From: CAYYKK01 sp046351395
GTDB lineage: Bacteria; Myxococcota_A; Polyangia; Polyangiales; Polyangiaceae
Assembly (NCBI GenBank): GCA_046351395.1
Contig: JAXLYP010000013.1
Coordinates: forward strand, 1 to 64,000
Direction: 5' to 3'
Length of the DNA stretch: 64,000 nt
Shown: in pieces, positions 33,071 to 43,660 of the stretch
How the letters are laid out: every line of letters starts with the position of its first letter
How positions within the stretch are numbered: position 1 is the stretch's first letter
The notes under the pieces: model-generated
What the model was told of the DNA's origin: nothing
The model's input: only the letters and a program-made list of their open reading frames with translations
The model's database searches: none
Made by a program: the position numbers and the translations under genes

Positions 33071-33453
33071 GGTAGTACGCTGGGTGGAGCGACGGATAGA
33101 TTGGCCAGGCCGTTCGAGGATTCTGGCATGTGCCGAGCGGGCAATGCGCCGGCTCGCGTTGAGGCGGCTGCGATCCTGTTCATCCTTGCGCTATTTGCGG
33201 TTCCGCCGAGAAGGCCCGCGCCGAGTCCCGGGGCGCGGCCGGATTTTCGCCAGCTCTCGCTTTCGACGTGGAGGAGCGCCGGCCGCCGCGATCCTGCAAG
33301 CCGACCTCGCGTGCAGGCCCCAGGATGCCGACCTGTCATCGCACCGACTGCTCGAAGCGTGGACTTCGTTGGAGCGGCTGCCGCGGGTGCCTCGACGAAG
33401 CTCTCCGGACTCATCGGCCGCTTCCCGTGGAGGCCGACCACGGATACTGTTCG
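33071..33453. other. 380-bp gap downstream of the Im9-like gene
   Basis: Frames are open on both strands, but composition and codon use do not support any of them. A plus-strand frame from 33128 has a signal-peptide-like stretch (VEAAAILFILALFAVPPRR), but it continues into low-complexity sequence. I see no repeat, terminator or remnant toxin tip. Confidence 0.5.
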
Positions 33454-33654
33454 TCATCCGAGTTCGATGGGGCGGTACGCGAGGGCCCGTTCCAGTACTT
33501 CCTCCGGCGACAGATTCTCGAAGTAGATGAGGTCTGAGAGGTTCGGGTGTCCGGTCTCACGTGTGAGCAACTCCAAGAGGGCGTCCTGCTCCTCCTCAGG
33601 CAGACGGTCCTGCATGAGTCGCTTTAACAATGTCAGCAGTTGTGCTCGTTCCAT
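33454..33654 (-). CDS. Colicin E9/pyocin-type immunity protein (Im9-like)
   Basis: 66 residues. LLELLTRETGHPNLSDLIYF and SPEEVLERALAYRPIELG match the conserved core of Im2/Im7/Im9/pyocin immunity proteins (ETGHP..SDLIYYP...SPEGI...V..WR), including the Asp and Tyr that contact the DNase. Shorter than Im9 (86) because the N-terminus begins close to helix I. It begins 42 bases after the stop of the Rhs protein, whose C-terminus is the matching colicin-type DNase, so it should bind and block that tip. Confidence 0.88.
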   Translation of the reverse strand: MERAQLLTLLKRLMQDRLPEEEQDALLELLTRETGHPNLSDLIYFENLSPEEVLERALAYRPIELG

Positions 33655-33696
33655 CCGTACTCACTCATTGGTGCGGCTCGGAGTTCGATTCGAGAC

Positions 33697-36600
33697 CTAG
33701 TCGTAGTGATAGCCGGGGTCTAGTACCTCCTGGTGGTACCTGGGGGTGACCACGATCATGTTATCGATATCGTATACGTCACCGCCTTGGTGAATCGGCG
33801 TAATGTGGTGGATCTGGTACGATCCCATCTTGCCGGCCCACTGAGTGCTTGCGGCCTTCGGCGCCAGGCCCTGTTCCATTCGAGCGATGTTTTGCGCGGC
33901 AAACTGATTCGCGTACTTGGGGTTGGCGGCGACTTCCTTCCAGAAAGAATCCCGGAACGAGTCAAAGCTCGCGAACTGTCGGCCGCGCAGTTTGTTCGCA
34001 ATTTCCGAAGGAATCCAGCCTGCGTTCCCGTGCGAACCGCGAAGCCACTTTTCCCCCGTCTCCTTTCCGAGCCCCTTTACCACTCCGGCGCAGCCCCGGG
34101 CAGTTAGGCCCCAAGGATCGATCCACTGGGCCGGGTCGGTGGCGTATCCAAACAGAGCGGCGCCACCCGCGAGCCCGATCGGATCCTCGCTGATGTACCT
34201 CCCGATCTCCGGGTCGTAATACCGGAACCGATTGTAGAAGAGCCCCGTCTCTGGATCCTCGTACTGCCCAGGGAACCTCCACGGATTCCCCGTCCTCTCC
34301 GTCTCGCCCGCCGCCGCATCCCCAACCGGCGACGACTCGCGCGGCACCCCGTAGACGTCGAGCTGCGCCTGCCACGCGATCTTCCCCGCCTCGGTCATCA
34401 GCGCCCTGGGCACGCCGAGGTGATCGCTCACCACGCTGTACCGGCGCCGGCCCTCGACCTTCGCGACCGGCGAGAACATCCCGGGTTCGAAGAGCCACGT
34501 CACGAGCGGCGCCTTCTCTCCGTTCGCGTCGGTCACCCGCTCGTGCACGAGATCGTTTCCATCCCAAACGAACTCGGTCACCCGGCCGTCGAACTCCTTC
34601 CGCACCCGCCGTCCGAAAGCGTCGTACGCGAAGGAGACCTTCTTGCCATCGGGCCGCACCACCTCGCGAAGCCGCCCGCTCGGCGTCCACGAGTACGTCC
34701 ATTTCGCGCCGTCGCTCAGGACCCTCTCGCTCAGGTACCCGTCGCCGTCGAAGGTGTACGTCGTCCCGCCGGCCTTCTTGAGGACGCCGCCTCGACCATA
34801 GACGCGGTCGCGCCGATCCGGGCTTCGAACAGGTTTCCGGCGGGATCGCTCGCGCGTTCGAGCACCTCACCGCTCGCGAGCAGCTGCCGGACGAGGTGGC
34901 CGCGGATCGTATTCGTACGCCGCTCCCGCCGCGCGGCGCGCCGCTCGGCCTGTCGAAGTCGGTGATGCTCGCGATTCGATCCGGTCCGTTCCACGCGCAG
35001 GCCCTCCGCATCACGTCCGTACCGCGCGATTGCCCGCCGCCCCGACGACGACCTGCTGCGCGACTGGCTTGCCGAAGGCGTCCCGCGTCCACACGGCGCT
35101 CACACCGCCTGGGAGTCGCCGCGCTGATCTCCGGGCCGATTCCATCTCGCGCGAACCTCGCTTCTGAAGGCGCCCATCCTCGTCGCGGTAGCCCGAGACC
35201 CCGGAGACCGCCGAGGTCCGCCCAGTCCAGGGACATGCCGAGGAGGTCGCCGGCGCGATTGTAGCTGTAGGTCGATTCGTGAAAGAGGGACGTGGTTCGC
35301 CTCGTCCGCAGGCCGGTCCGATCGTAGTCGGAGCGGATCTCGATCTCGTGCCGACGCGCTCGCCGCGCACCTGACCCAGCACATCACGCTCGAGCTCCAC
35401 GGCCTGCACCGTTGGTGCTCGCGGCGACGAGGCGTCCGCTCCCGTCGTACGCGAACGTCTCCGTCTCCCGACCGACGAGAGCGCGTCGCTCGCCTCCGCT
35501 CGCGACGGTCTCGATGACCCTGCCGAGCTTGTCCGCGCGTGATCTGCAGACGCGCCCCCAGTCGGACACGACGCGCGAGCACCGGCTGGCCTTGTCGTAG
35601 ACGTAGAGGCGCCGGTGCCCGCTGAACGTCGTCTCTCGGCTCACGCGCCCGGCGCCGTCGAGCTCGAAGCGATAACTCTCACCGAGTTGGTTCTCGACGC
35701 GGACGAGAGCCATCTCCGAGTCGTACTGAAGGCGCACGCGGTAGCCCATCGGATCGATGTGCTCGACGAGATCCCCGAGCCCCGCGTACCGCATGCGGAC
35801 GCGTCGCCCGAGCTCGTCCACGCGCTCCACCGCGTTGCCCTCCGCGTCGTACGTCAGCGCGGCGCGCTTGCCGTCGACGTCCTCGATGCGAACGGGCTGG
35901 CCCAGGCGATCACGCTCCACGCGGAGCCTCCTCCCGAGCGGATCCACCGCCGCGACGAGCTGGCCTCGCGTGTCGTAGGCGCGCTCGGTCGTTCGCCCTT
36001 CGCCGTCCGTGTGACGAACGAGATCGTGTCGCTCGTTCCAGGCGAAGGTCACCGTCCGCCCCATGGGATCCTGGATGCCGATGGGTCGGCCGCGCTCGTC
36101 GTACGTGACCCGCGTCACGTCGCCGGCGGCGTTCGTGATCGCGAGCGGCAGGCGGCGCCGATCATAGTGGGCGCTGGTCACCGCGCCTGACGGACCCACG
36201 GCTTCGACACGGTTGCCCTGCGCGTCGTAGCGATACCGGGTGGTCTCGCCGAGCGCGTTCGTCTCCTCGAGCACCCGTCCGCGCGCGTCGTACGTCCACC
36301 GCGTCTCTTCGCCGAGCGGGTTCTTCTCCGAGAGCTTCCAGGCTTCATCGGACCACTCCGTCTCGGTGGTCAGGCCGAGCGGTCCGATCTCCTTGTCCAC
36401 GAGCCCGAGGTCGTTGGTGAAGAACTGCGTCACCGCGCCTCGACCGTCCTCGGCGACGGTGAGGTAGCGCTCCTTCCAGAAGTCGATCCGCCGATCGTAG
36501 ATTCGCTTCGGGACCGCGTTGTCGGCCGCGGCCGACGGGTCGAAGGACGGGTCTTCGCCCCAAGTCCGGATGCAGGTCCCGTCCGGGTGTTCGAAGTCCC

Positions 36601-37978
36601 ACGCGAAGAAGAAGCGGGTCCCACCCTTGTGCAGCTCCTCCACCAGAACGCCGTCGCTCCAGCGGTAGCGCATGGAGTGTCCGAGCGCGTCCGTCACTTC
36701 GGCCAGGTGCCCCGCCTCGTAGCGATAGCGAACCAGACACTCCGCTCGCTCGAGAGGTGCGAGGTCTGTCGGTGGGCGAGGGAGCGGCCCGGCGGCGAGA
36801 TCGCCGGTGCGGGGCGGAACGAAGCCGGTGAACCACACACTTTCGATGCGACCCTCCGCGTTCCAGCGGATGTCGAGCACGCGGCCCGCCGCGTCGACGA
36901 CGAAGCGGAGGTAGCCGCGCTCGTGGTGCAGATCGATGCGGTTGTCGCAGGTGTCCTGCACCGCGATGGGGAGGAGCAAGCGACGAGCGCGGGCGCGGCG
37001 CGGCACGTCGTTCGGCTCCGCGTACAGCCAACGTTTGCCGCTCCCCTCCACGAGCTCGTAACCCTGTTGGGTTCGCCGCAGCGTCAGCCGGTCGATCGGG
37101 TCGAACTCCTCGGCGCCCGGACGCATGAGCGAGTCGAACGTGAGGGCCCGGCCCTCTGGGTGCCGCACGTGAACCTGCACACCGTCGTCCTCTTCCTCGA
37201 TCCACGTCTCGAACGGGTGGAACCAGGCCGGTCCGAGCGCGGGCGTACGAGCGCGGAGCTTCGTGTGGAGCACCGGGAGGGTGGGGTGTACGCCCTCGCG
37301 GCTGCGATAGTTGCGCTCCCAGGCGAGCGGCATGATCGCGCCCCCGAGCTCGAAGTCGACCGCCCCCGCGATCAGCTCTCCTGTTGCCGCGTCGACGGGA
37401 TGGCCCAGGAGCTTCTGGATCACTTTCCCGACCCGACCGAACTTCCCCGCGAACTTGCATGCCGCAGGACGGAACAGTTTGCCGAGCCCCTTCAGTGCCT
37501 TGCCGGCAAAGGACAGCGCGAGCCCGAACAGCGCAGCCTTGATCGCGCCCTCGTTGTCGCAGGCCACGGGCCCGCCGATCAGCACGGGATTGCCGTGCGG
37601 GATCGGCAGCACGACGGACGTCGGCATATTGATCGGATAGCCACACGTCGCCACTTGGGACCCCTCGCGCCCCATGCTCGAGCCCTCGAAGTGGACCGTC
37701 TTCGATCCCGTCAGGATGTCGCCCGAGGTGGTCATTCCCGGCGGATCCGCGGCCGCGCGTGGAAAGATGGGGATGTGCGGCGGCCCCATCGCGCCCGTCA
37801 TCGTCGAGCCCGGCGGACAGCCATTCACGGTCGTCGAGCCGAGGAGGGCGCCGAAGATGTCGAGCACCATGCCCACGAACGGGTGCGGTACGGGAAACGG
37901 CGTCGGCGCCGGCATGGGGACCATGCACAGGTGCACGTCCAGACCGAGGACCGGGTCGCCCTGCTTCGCGGCGGTCAC
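33697..37978 (-). pseudogene. PAAR-like/Rhs toxin with colicin E9-type HNH DNase tip, frameshifted
   Basis: GTG start at 37978 overlaps the TPR gene stop. Order: PAAR-like N-terminus (QGDPVLGLDVHLCMVPMPAP), DUF6531 start (GHPVDAATGELIAGAVDFEL), long YD-repeat Rhs shell (TYDARGRVLEETNALGETTR), the closing RYYDPEIGRYISEDPIGLAG, and a toxin tip (IPSEIANKLRGRQFASFDSF, then GSYQIHHITPIHQGGDVYDI, DNMIVVTPRYHQEVL). The tip follows colicin E9 closely, with the HH pair and the next His, but the last metal-binding His is Leu. The frame is intact from 37978 to about 35430 and from about 34780 to 33697; between them at least eight shifts occur. Either local decay or poor read quality. Confidence 0.8.
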
Positions 37979-39321
37979 GCGCTCACCGCCGCAGCGCGAG
38001 CCTCGTCCGTCGCGCGTTCGATCTCCGCTGCGATGCGGCTCGCACGCTGCTGGATCCCGGCGACCTCGTGCTTCCGCGCGGCCTTCGGCAGCTCGTCGGC
38101 GAGGTGGTCCGTGATCGCCCGATAGGGTGTCTGCGCGCGTTCGAGCGGTGGCAGGAGCTCCACGGTGTCGAGCGCGTCGAGCCACGCCAGGACCGCATCG
38201 CCCGGGCGACCCTCGAGGGCGAACGACAGCCCACGCATCCGCCCACACTCGACCTGCATCCCAGGGCGCCCTTTCGCTGCCTCGCGGCACCTCTCGTACG
38301 CCTCGCGCGCCTCGCCGTGTCTCCGCATGGCGAGCAGCGTGGACGCGATCCCCAGGTGGGCTTGCATCTCGATGCTCCGAAGATCGTAGCGCGCGGCGAT
38401 CTCGCGCCCCTCCTCGTACGCGCGAAGCGCGAGCTCCTTGTTGCCGCTCGCAAACCGGGCGGTGCCGATGCTGATCGCGCAGGTCGCGCGCTCGGCGTGC
38501 AGGCCGAGCATCTGGCAGTACGTACGCGCCAATCGGAACTTCTTCGCGGCGCGGTCGAGGTGGCCCTCCGCGAACGCCTCGCCTGCGTCGAGCAGGAGGT
38601 TGCGCAGGACGCGCCCGTTGTCCTCCGTGAGGATGCGCCTGCCGACTTTCTTCTCGAGCTCGATCAGCGCCTCGCCCGTCAGCCTTGGCGCATCGTCCCG
38701 CCGGGGGCCCGCCTCGGTCGCTCCGTTCGCGCTCCGAAGATGCTGCCAGAGTGCCCTCTGGTCGACGCGAAGCGTCACCTCGTGCGGGACCACCCTCTTC
38801 AGCCAGTCGCTGCCGTCGTCTCGCGCGAGGATCACGAGTCGCGGGTGCTTCGCGACGCCCGACAGCGCTCGGACGCACCGCTGCAACAGCCCCTCCTCGA
38901 CCCGCGAAGGCAAGAGGCCGACGACGATCCCGTCGAGGTAGCCAGCCGAGCTCTGCGCGAGTGAAGCGACGGCGCGGGCGAAGGCGTCGACGCTCCCAAG
39001 CTCGGGGAGGGACTCGGCGGCAACCTCTTCGCCCGCGCGCGTGAAGCAGGCGCGTACGGAGTCCATGTCGCCCTGGAGCTGCCGTCGGGCGCTCGCGAGG
39101 AACTGCTGTTCGTCGATGAGCTCTCCGGTGTGGAGGGAGAACGAGTGGAGGTTCGCGCTCTTGTTTTCGAAGAGACGAATCGCCTGCACGAGCATCTTGT
39201 CGTCCGCGCCATCGAGGGTCAGCCGGGCGGTGGCGTGCATTGTGCGGCCGGGCGGAGGCTCGCCGAGGAGGAGTCGAAGCTGCTCGTGAAACAGGTAGAT
39301 GCCGAGCGTCAGGGGATTCAT
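37975..39321 (-). CDS. TPR protein between VgrG and Rhs
   Basis: 448 residues. N-terminal part (MNPLTLGIYLFHEQLRLLLG) resembles a toxin-loading adaptor rather than a repeat. From about 240 on, tetratricopeptide-like helix pairs: FRLARTYCQMLGLHAERATC, GNKELALRAYEEGREIAARY, RRHGEAREAYERCREAAKGR. No signal peptide. It lies 7 bases after VgrG and overlaps the Rhs start by four bases. I infer a cytoplasmic adaptor loading Rhs onto VgrG; DUF4123- and Eag-type adaptors are not recognised. Confidence 0.76.
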   Translation of the reverse strand: MNPLTLGIYLFHEQLRLLLGEPPPGRTMHATARLTLDGADDKMLVQAIRLFENKSANLHSFSLHTGELIDEQQFLASARRQLQGDMDSVRACFTRAGEEVAAESLPELGSVDAFARAVASLAQSSAGYLDGIVVGLLPSRVEEGLLQRCVRALSGVAKHPRLVILARDDGSDWLKRVVPHEVTLRVDQRALWQHLRSANGATEAGPRRDDAPRLTGEALIELEKKVGRRILTEDNGRVLRNLLLDAGEAFAEGHLDRAAKKFRLARTYCQMLGLHAERATCAISIGTARFASGNKELALRAYEEGREIAARYDLRSIEMQAHLGIASTLLAMRRHGEAREAYERCREAAKGRPGMQVECGRMRGLSFALEGRPGDAVLAWLDALDTVELLPPLERAQTPYRAITDHLADELPKAARKHEVAGIQQRASRIAAEIERATDEARAAAVSA

Positions 39322-39328
39322 CGGGTCC

Positions 39329-41704
39329 TCAATTGACCTTCACGGAGCCGCCAGAGATGTCGACCGTGCTACCGCTCAGCTTGAGCGCGCCGTCGGCCGC
39401 GATGGTGATCGCGCCGCCCCCGATCTGCACCTCCGCGCCATGGATGACCACCGTTCCAGAGGCGTCGATGGAGACCGTCACCCCGTTGATCGACGCTACG
39501 CCGCCTGCCGTCAGCGTGATCGTCGGCGCCCCGATCGTGGCGCTCGCCCCTGCGCTGATGTTGGTCACCGACGAATTGACTACGTGGAGAGGCGCGTTCG
39601 TGACGTCGATCGGTGAGCTCCGCGTGTTCGGACCGCTCGCGGTCGTCGTGATCGCGCCCGTGACGCTCACGATCAGCCCTCCTCCGATGGTGTCGCTCTT
39701 TGCGCCCGCCACGGTGAGGGTCTGCCCCGCGTCGATGGTGTGGGTCTCCGCGCCGGTGACATGGAGGTCGTGCGTTCCATTCACCGTCACGCCCTGCGGC
39801 CCATGCACGACGATCGTGCGGGGGCCCGTGGTGACCTTCTGCGCTCCATCCACGGTCTCCGTCTGGCTGCCGTGGACCGTCACGGTTTGGCTCCCGTCGA
39901 CCGTCACGCCCTCCGATCCGTTCACCGTCTCGGTGTTGTTGCCGTGCACCGTGGTTTCCCGGTTGCCATCCGTCGTCTCGGAGCGATTGCCGCCCACGCT
40001 CGACGAGGAGTTGTTCCCGATGTTCTCGTTTCGGCGGTGGTTGACTTGGCTGTTCCAATCTTTGCCCGCGGTGAGGTTCACCTTCTCCTCCCCGGCGGTG
40101 TCGTCGAACTGGAACTCGTTGAAGACCTTCCCACCGGGAGACGAGAGGCTCTTCATCGTCGAGATCGTCGCAGCTCCCTTTCCGAGCGCCGCGCTCGGTT
40201 GAATCCCGTTGTACACGCGTCCCACGACCATCGGTCGATCGGGATCGCCGTCCTCATAGCAGACAATCACCTCCGTTCCGACGCGCGGGTGTGCGACCGA
40301 GCCACCACCCGCGCCGGCGAAGAGTTGGCTCACGCGGACCCACATGCTGGTCGGCTCCTTGTCGTGCCGCGCGGTCTCGGTGTCCCAGTGGAACCGGAGG
40401 CGCACGCAGCCGTTCTCGTTTCCAGACGGACCGCCCACGTGAATCTCGGCGCCTCGGGCCGTGGGGTCGTCGACGACTGTGGCCGTCTGCGTGCCGAAGA
40501 TGCGTGGCTTTTCCGTCCTGCGAGCTGGCCGATAGCGGGACTCCGCCGCCGTCTTGCCCGTCCCGCGCCGCGCGAGCTCGAACTCGCCGTAGAAGCTCGT
40601 CCCGTTGGGCAGCGTGATCGAGCCGGCATCGATGCCCGTCTCACCGTGCGCGAGCGCGCCCTGTGACACGCCGCGAAGCCGGGCGCGCGTCACGAGGTAC
40701 TCGCCCTCGGTGCGCGGCGTGCCCGCGTACGCGAAGATGCTTCCGGCTCCGAGCAGTCGACACGAGCCCTGAGCAGCGGCCACCCGCGCCTCGACGTGGA
40801 ACCGATCGAGCCTCGCCTGGACCAGCTTGTCACCTTGGCTCGGACTCTCGTGGAAACGGCCGGGGTATTTCTCGACGAAGAGCTCGTCGGCTTCCCCCTT
40901 CTTCTCGTTCCCCATATCCAGCTTTGGCTTCTGCCAGTTGTATTCGACCAGCTTCACCTTCGTCGGCCGGAGGCGCGCGCCGAGCCGAAGATCGTCGAGC
41001 TGCCGGCCGCGGATCGCGGGTCCGAGTGCGTCGGCGGGATCGAGGGTCAGCATGCCGCTGTCTGTGTCGCTCATCACGAACACGATCTGCGTGTCGGTGT
41101 GCTCGAAGTGGTACGCGACACCCTCCTCTTCGAGGAGGCGTGCCACGAAGTCGAAGTCGGTCTCGTTGTATTGCACACAGTGCGGTCGGACCTTTGGGTC
41201 GTCGAGGCGGGACGCGTCGCTCACGCGCCACGCGAATGTCTCATCCGGAACATGGAACGTACCGCGGAGATCGTCCGGACTGCTCGCGTCGCTTTCGCCG
41301 GCGGACATGCGCGGATCGCCCGTGAGCACGGCCTCGACGATCTCGCGGAGCGTCTTCTCGAAGAAGATCCGGCTCCGCTTGCGGTTCATCGCTCGCGCGA
41401 GCGGCGGCATGAGCACCAGCTCATAGAGCCGGCCCGCGCGGGACGCACCCCGATCCTCCGCCGACACCACCAGCCCGTGGAACGGGCGCACCGCGGGCTC
41501 GGCCGTCGTCGCGATGCGGAGCGTCCCGAGCTTCCCTACGAGATCGTAGGGGTCGAGCTCCTCGTCCTCGCCGCGCGCGATGAGGAGGAGCTTTACCTCG
41601 AACGGCGTGCTGAGCGCGTCGTCGATCTCGAGGCGCACCACCTCGAGGTGGCTGAACTCGGTCCCACCTCCGTCCCAGTGAAACGCGAACTCGCTATCGG
41701 ACAT
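39329..41704 (-). CDS. vgrG: Type VI secretion spike protein VgrG (TssI)
   Basis: 791 residues. gp27-like N-terminus (VVRLEIDDALSTPFEVKLLL, then FHGLVVSAEDRGASRAGRLY), the typical QYNETDFDFVARLLEEEGVA, gp5-like OB fold (GRVYNGIQPSAAL, AHPRVGTEVIVCYEDGDPDR) and a long C-terminal beta-prism with repeated V..G..T motifs (TVDGSQTVTVHGSQTETVDG). It forms the T6SS needle tip and carries the Rhs effector. It overlaps the preceding gene by 11 bases. No extra catalytic domain at the C-terminus. Confidence 0.93.
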   Translation of the reverse strand: MSDSEFAFHWDGGGTEFSHLEVVRLEIDDALSTPFEVKLLLIARGEDEELDPYDLVGKLGTLRIATTAEPAVRPFHGLVVSAEDRGASRAGRLYELVLMPPLARAMNRKRSRIFFEKTLREIVEAVLTGDPRMSAGESDASSPDDLRGTFHVPDETFAWRVSDASRLDDPKVRPHCVQYNETDFDFVARLLEEEGVAYHFEHTDTQIVFVMSDTDSGMLTLDPADALGPAIRGRQLDDLRLGARLRPTKVKLVEYNWQKPKLDMGNEKKGEADELFVEKYPGRFHESPSQGDKLVQARLDRFHVEARVAAAQGSCRLLGAGSIFAYAGTPRTEGEYLVTRARLRGVSQGALAHGETGIDAGSITLPNGTSFYGEFELARRGTGKTAAESRYRPARRTEKPRIFGTQTATVVDDPTARGAEIHVGGPSGNENGCVRLRFHWDTETARHDKEPTSMWVRVSQLFAGAGGGSVAHPRVGTEVIVCYEDGDPDRPMVVGRVYNGIQPSAALGKGAATISTMKSLSSPGGKVFNEFQFDDTAGEEKVNLTAGKDWNSQVNHRRNENIGNNSSSSVGGNRSETTDGNRETTVHGNNTETVNGSEGVTVDGSQTVTVHGSQTETVDGAQKVTTGPRTIVVHGPQGVTVNGTHDLHVTGAETHTIDAGQTLTVAGAKSDTIGGGLIVSVTGAITTTASGPNTRSSPIDVTNAPLHVVNSSVTNISAGASATIGAPTITLTAGGVASINGVTVSIDASGTVVIHGAEVQIGGGAITIAADGALKLSGSTVDISGGSVKVN

Positions 41705-42647
41705 TGGACTTGTTCTTCCTGAGGAGCGTGTTGAACTGCGTCTCGAGCGCGGGATCGGCCGCGAATGCGCGCGAGAAGGCGTGCACGATGGACATCCACT
41801 CGGCCGGGTTCGTGCCCAGCCGCTCGAACGTCTTCATCGGATCGTTCTCGCGCTCCAGCTGGGCGGTCCGCCGGGCGTACTCCTCGATCGGAAGCGGCAG
41901 GGATGCGGGCCCGGCTGGCGGGCCCTCCTTGCCGAACGGCAGCGCCGGCCCCGTGCCCGCGTCCGGCCGCGGAGGTGCAGTCATCTTGGAGGCCAGCTCG
42001 CGGTTCTTTGTCGCGCGCGCGATGGCCTCCTGGATGGCGGCAGGATCGGGGAGCTGCTCCGTCTGCGCGCCGGGAGGCGCTTGTACGACGGGAGCGGGCG
42101 AGGCGAAGACGATCGGCGGAGGTGGAGCTGGCGGAGCGGATGGTGGAGGCGCTTCACGGCCTCCGAACGGAGTGAGTTGGCGCCGGAGCAGCTCGGGGTC
42201 GATATCTTCTGTTCCCGTCGGCAACGAGCCGACCTTGACGAGCACAGGGCGCGAAGGCTGCGTCGGCGCGGATGGAACGAAGGGCAGCGCCTTGAGCACG
42301 GCCTCGCGCAGCGCGCCGCCGTCGACCATCTCGGTGATCGCTCCAATCTGTGAGACCTTCACCAACACGGGGGTGCCCGGCTCGGTCGCGTCCGAGACGG
42401 GTTGCGCTCCGGGCGCAAGTTCGGGGCTCGCCCCGCGCTTCGCGTCGTAGACGCGCGTGAACGCGTCGAGCCTCGTGCGCTCCCCTCGATCCAGATCATC
42501 GGCGAGCTCAGCGACGATCTCGTCCTCGAACGCCGTCCACTCCGCGTTCGTCTTGCCGTGGGCGCGCAGGACGTCGTCTCGGCTGCGACCGAGATCGATC
42601 TCTGCGCGGATCGCGGCCAGTAGCTCCACCTCCTCCAGCGTGCGCAT
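41694..42647 (-). CDS. Hypothetical T6SS-linked protein, Pro-rich
   Basis: 317 residues from ATG 42647, one base after the TGA of the upstream gene. N-terminal helical part (LAAIRAEIDLGRSRDDVLRA...) followed by strands with PVLVKVSQIGAITEMVDGGA and PVLVKVGSLPTGTEDIDPEL (an internal repeat of PVLVKV), a Pro/Ala linker, and a C-terminal helical part (MKTFERLGTNPAEWMSIVHA). No domain recognised. Same operon as VgrG, whose start it overlaps, so probably a structural or adaptor component. Confidence 0.72.
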   Translation of the reverse strand: MRTLEEVELLAAIRAEIDLGRSRDDVLRAHGKTNAEWTAFEDEIVAELADDLDRGERTRLDAFTRVYDAKRGASPELAPGAQPVSDATEPGTPVLVKVSQIGAITEMVDGGALREAVLKALPFVPSAPTQPSRPVLVKVGSLPTGTEDIDPELLRRQLTPFGGREAPPPSAPPAPPPPIVFASPAPVVQAPPGAQTEQLPDPAAIQEAIARATKNRELASKMTAPPRPDAGTGPALPFGKEGPPAGPASLPLPIEEYARRTAQLERENDPMKTFERLGTNPAEWMSIVHAFSRAFAADPALETQFNTLLRKNKSNVR

Positions 42648-42648
42648 G

Positions 42649-43209
42649 TCAGTTTGCTCCCAGTTGCAGCGTGTCTTGGGCCACCCCCGGATCGGCTGGC
42701 ATGCCGGCACCCATGGTCATGCCCGCTAGCCCGCCGGATCCGTGCACGACGGTGAACCCGCCCGAGGGGGCGGCGGTGACATACGCGATGCCGAGACTGT
42801 GGCCGCCGCGGCCGCCCCCGCCAGCGCCTCCGTCGGCGCCATGGCCGCCCTTGCCTCCATTGCAGGTGTCGAGCGTCCCGCCCACGCCCGGGCCGCCCGC
42901 GCCGCCGTTCCCGCCTTTGCCACCGATCTCGCCCGCGCGAGTCCCGCCGTCGCCTCCTTTGCCGATCGTCAGCTTCACGTCCGCGGGTGCGGCCGGACCC
43001 GCGACGCTCGGCACCTTCTCGACGGCTCCACTGATCTCGCGTGGGCCTCGGTCAGCGAGCTCCCCGAGCAGCTGGGCGCCGACCGGTAGTGTGGTGAGCG
43101 TCGCCTCTACCAAAGCCTTCGCGGCAGGCGCGAAGCGCGGGGGAACGACCCCATCCAAAACATCGGTGGTGTCGTCGATCAGCCGCTGCGCCCAGTCGTT
43201 CGTAGACAT
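42649..43209 (-). CDS. Glycine-rich PGRS-like protein in the T6SS operon
   Basis: 186 residues from ATG 43209 with gagaggggg upstream. An N-terminal helical region (DWAQRLIDDTTDVLDGVVPP) precedes a Gly/Ala repeat (GGKGGNGGAGGPGVGGTLDT, then GGKGGHGADGGAGGGG) and a short strand-rich C-terminus (SLGIAYVTAAPSGGFTVVHG). First gene of the T6SS effector operon. It shows the GGxGG style of the lipoprotein at 26128-27774 but has no signal peptide. Role unknown. Confidence 0.74.
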   Translation of the reverse strand: MSTNDWAQRLIDDTTDVLDGVVPPRFAPAAKALVEATLTTLPVGAQLLGELADRGPREISGAVEKVPSVAGPAAPADVKLTIGKGGDGGTRAGEIGGKGGNGGAGGPGVGGTLDTCNGGKGGHGADGGAGGGGRGGHSLGIAYVTAAPSGGFTVVHGSGGLAGMTMGAGMPADPGVAQDTLQLGAN

Positions 43210-43284
43210 GGCCCCCTCTCGCGTTGCCGAGACTAGGACATGCGCCCGGGGCTTCGCCACTTCAGACGCTCGACCCCCCGCCGG

Positions 43285-43657
<373 letters not shown>

Positions 43658-43660
<3 letters not shown>

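Noticed and set aside
33067..33526. Small secreted protein in the 33.1-33.5 kb gap
   Set aside because: A hydrophobic stretch exists but the remainder is low complexity, with no ribosome site.
38000..38878. N-terminal extension of the Rhs frame to 38878
   Set aside because: Runs antisense-like in another frame through the TPR gene; GTG 37978 overlaps the TPR stop and starts the PAAR-like motif.
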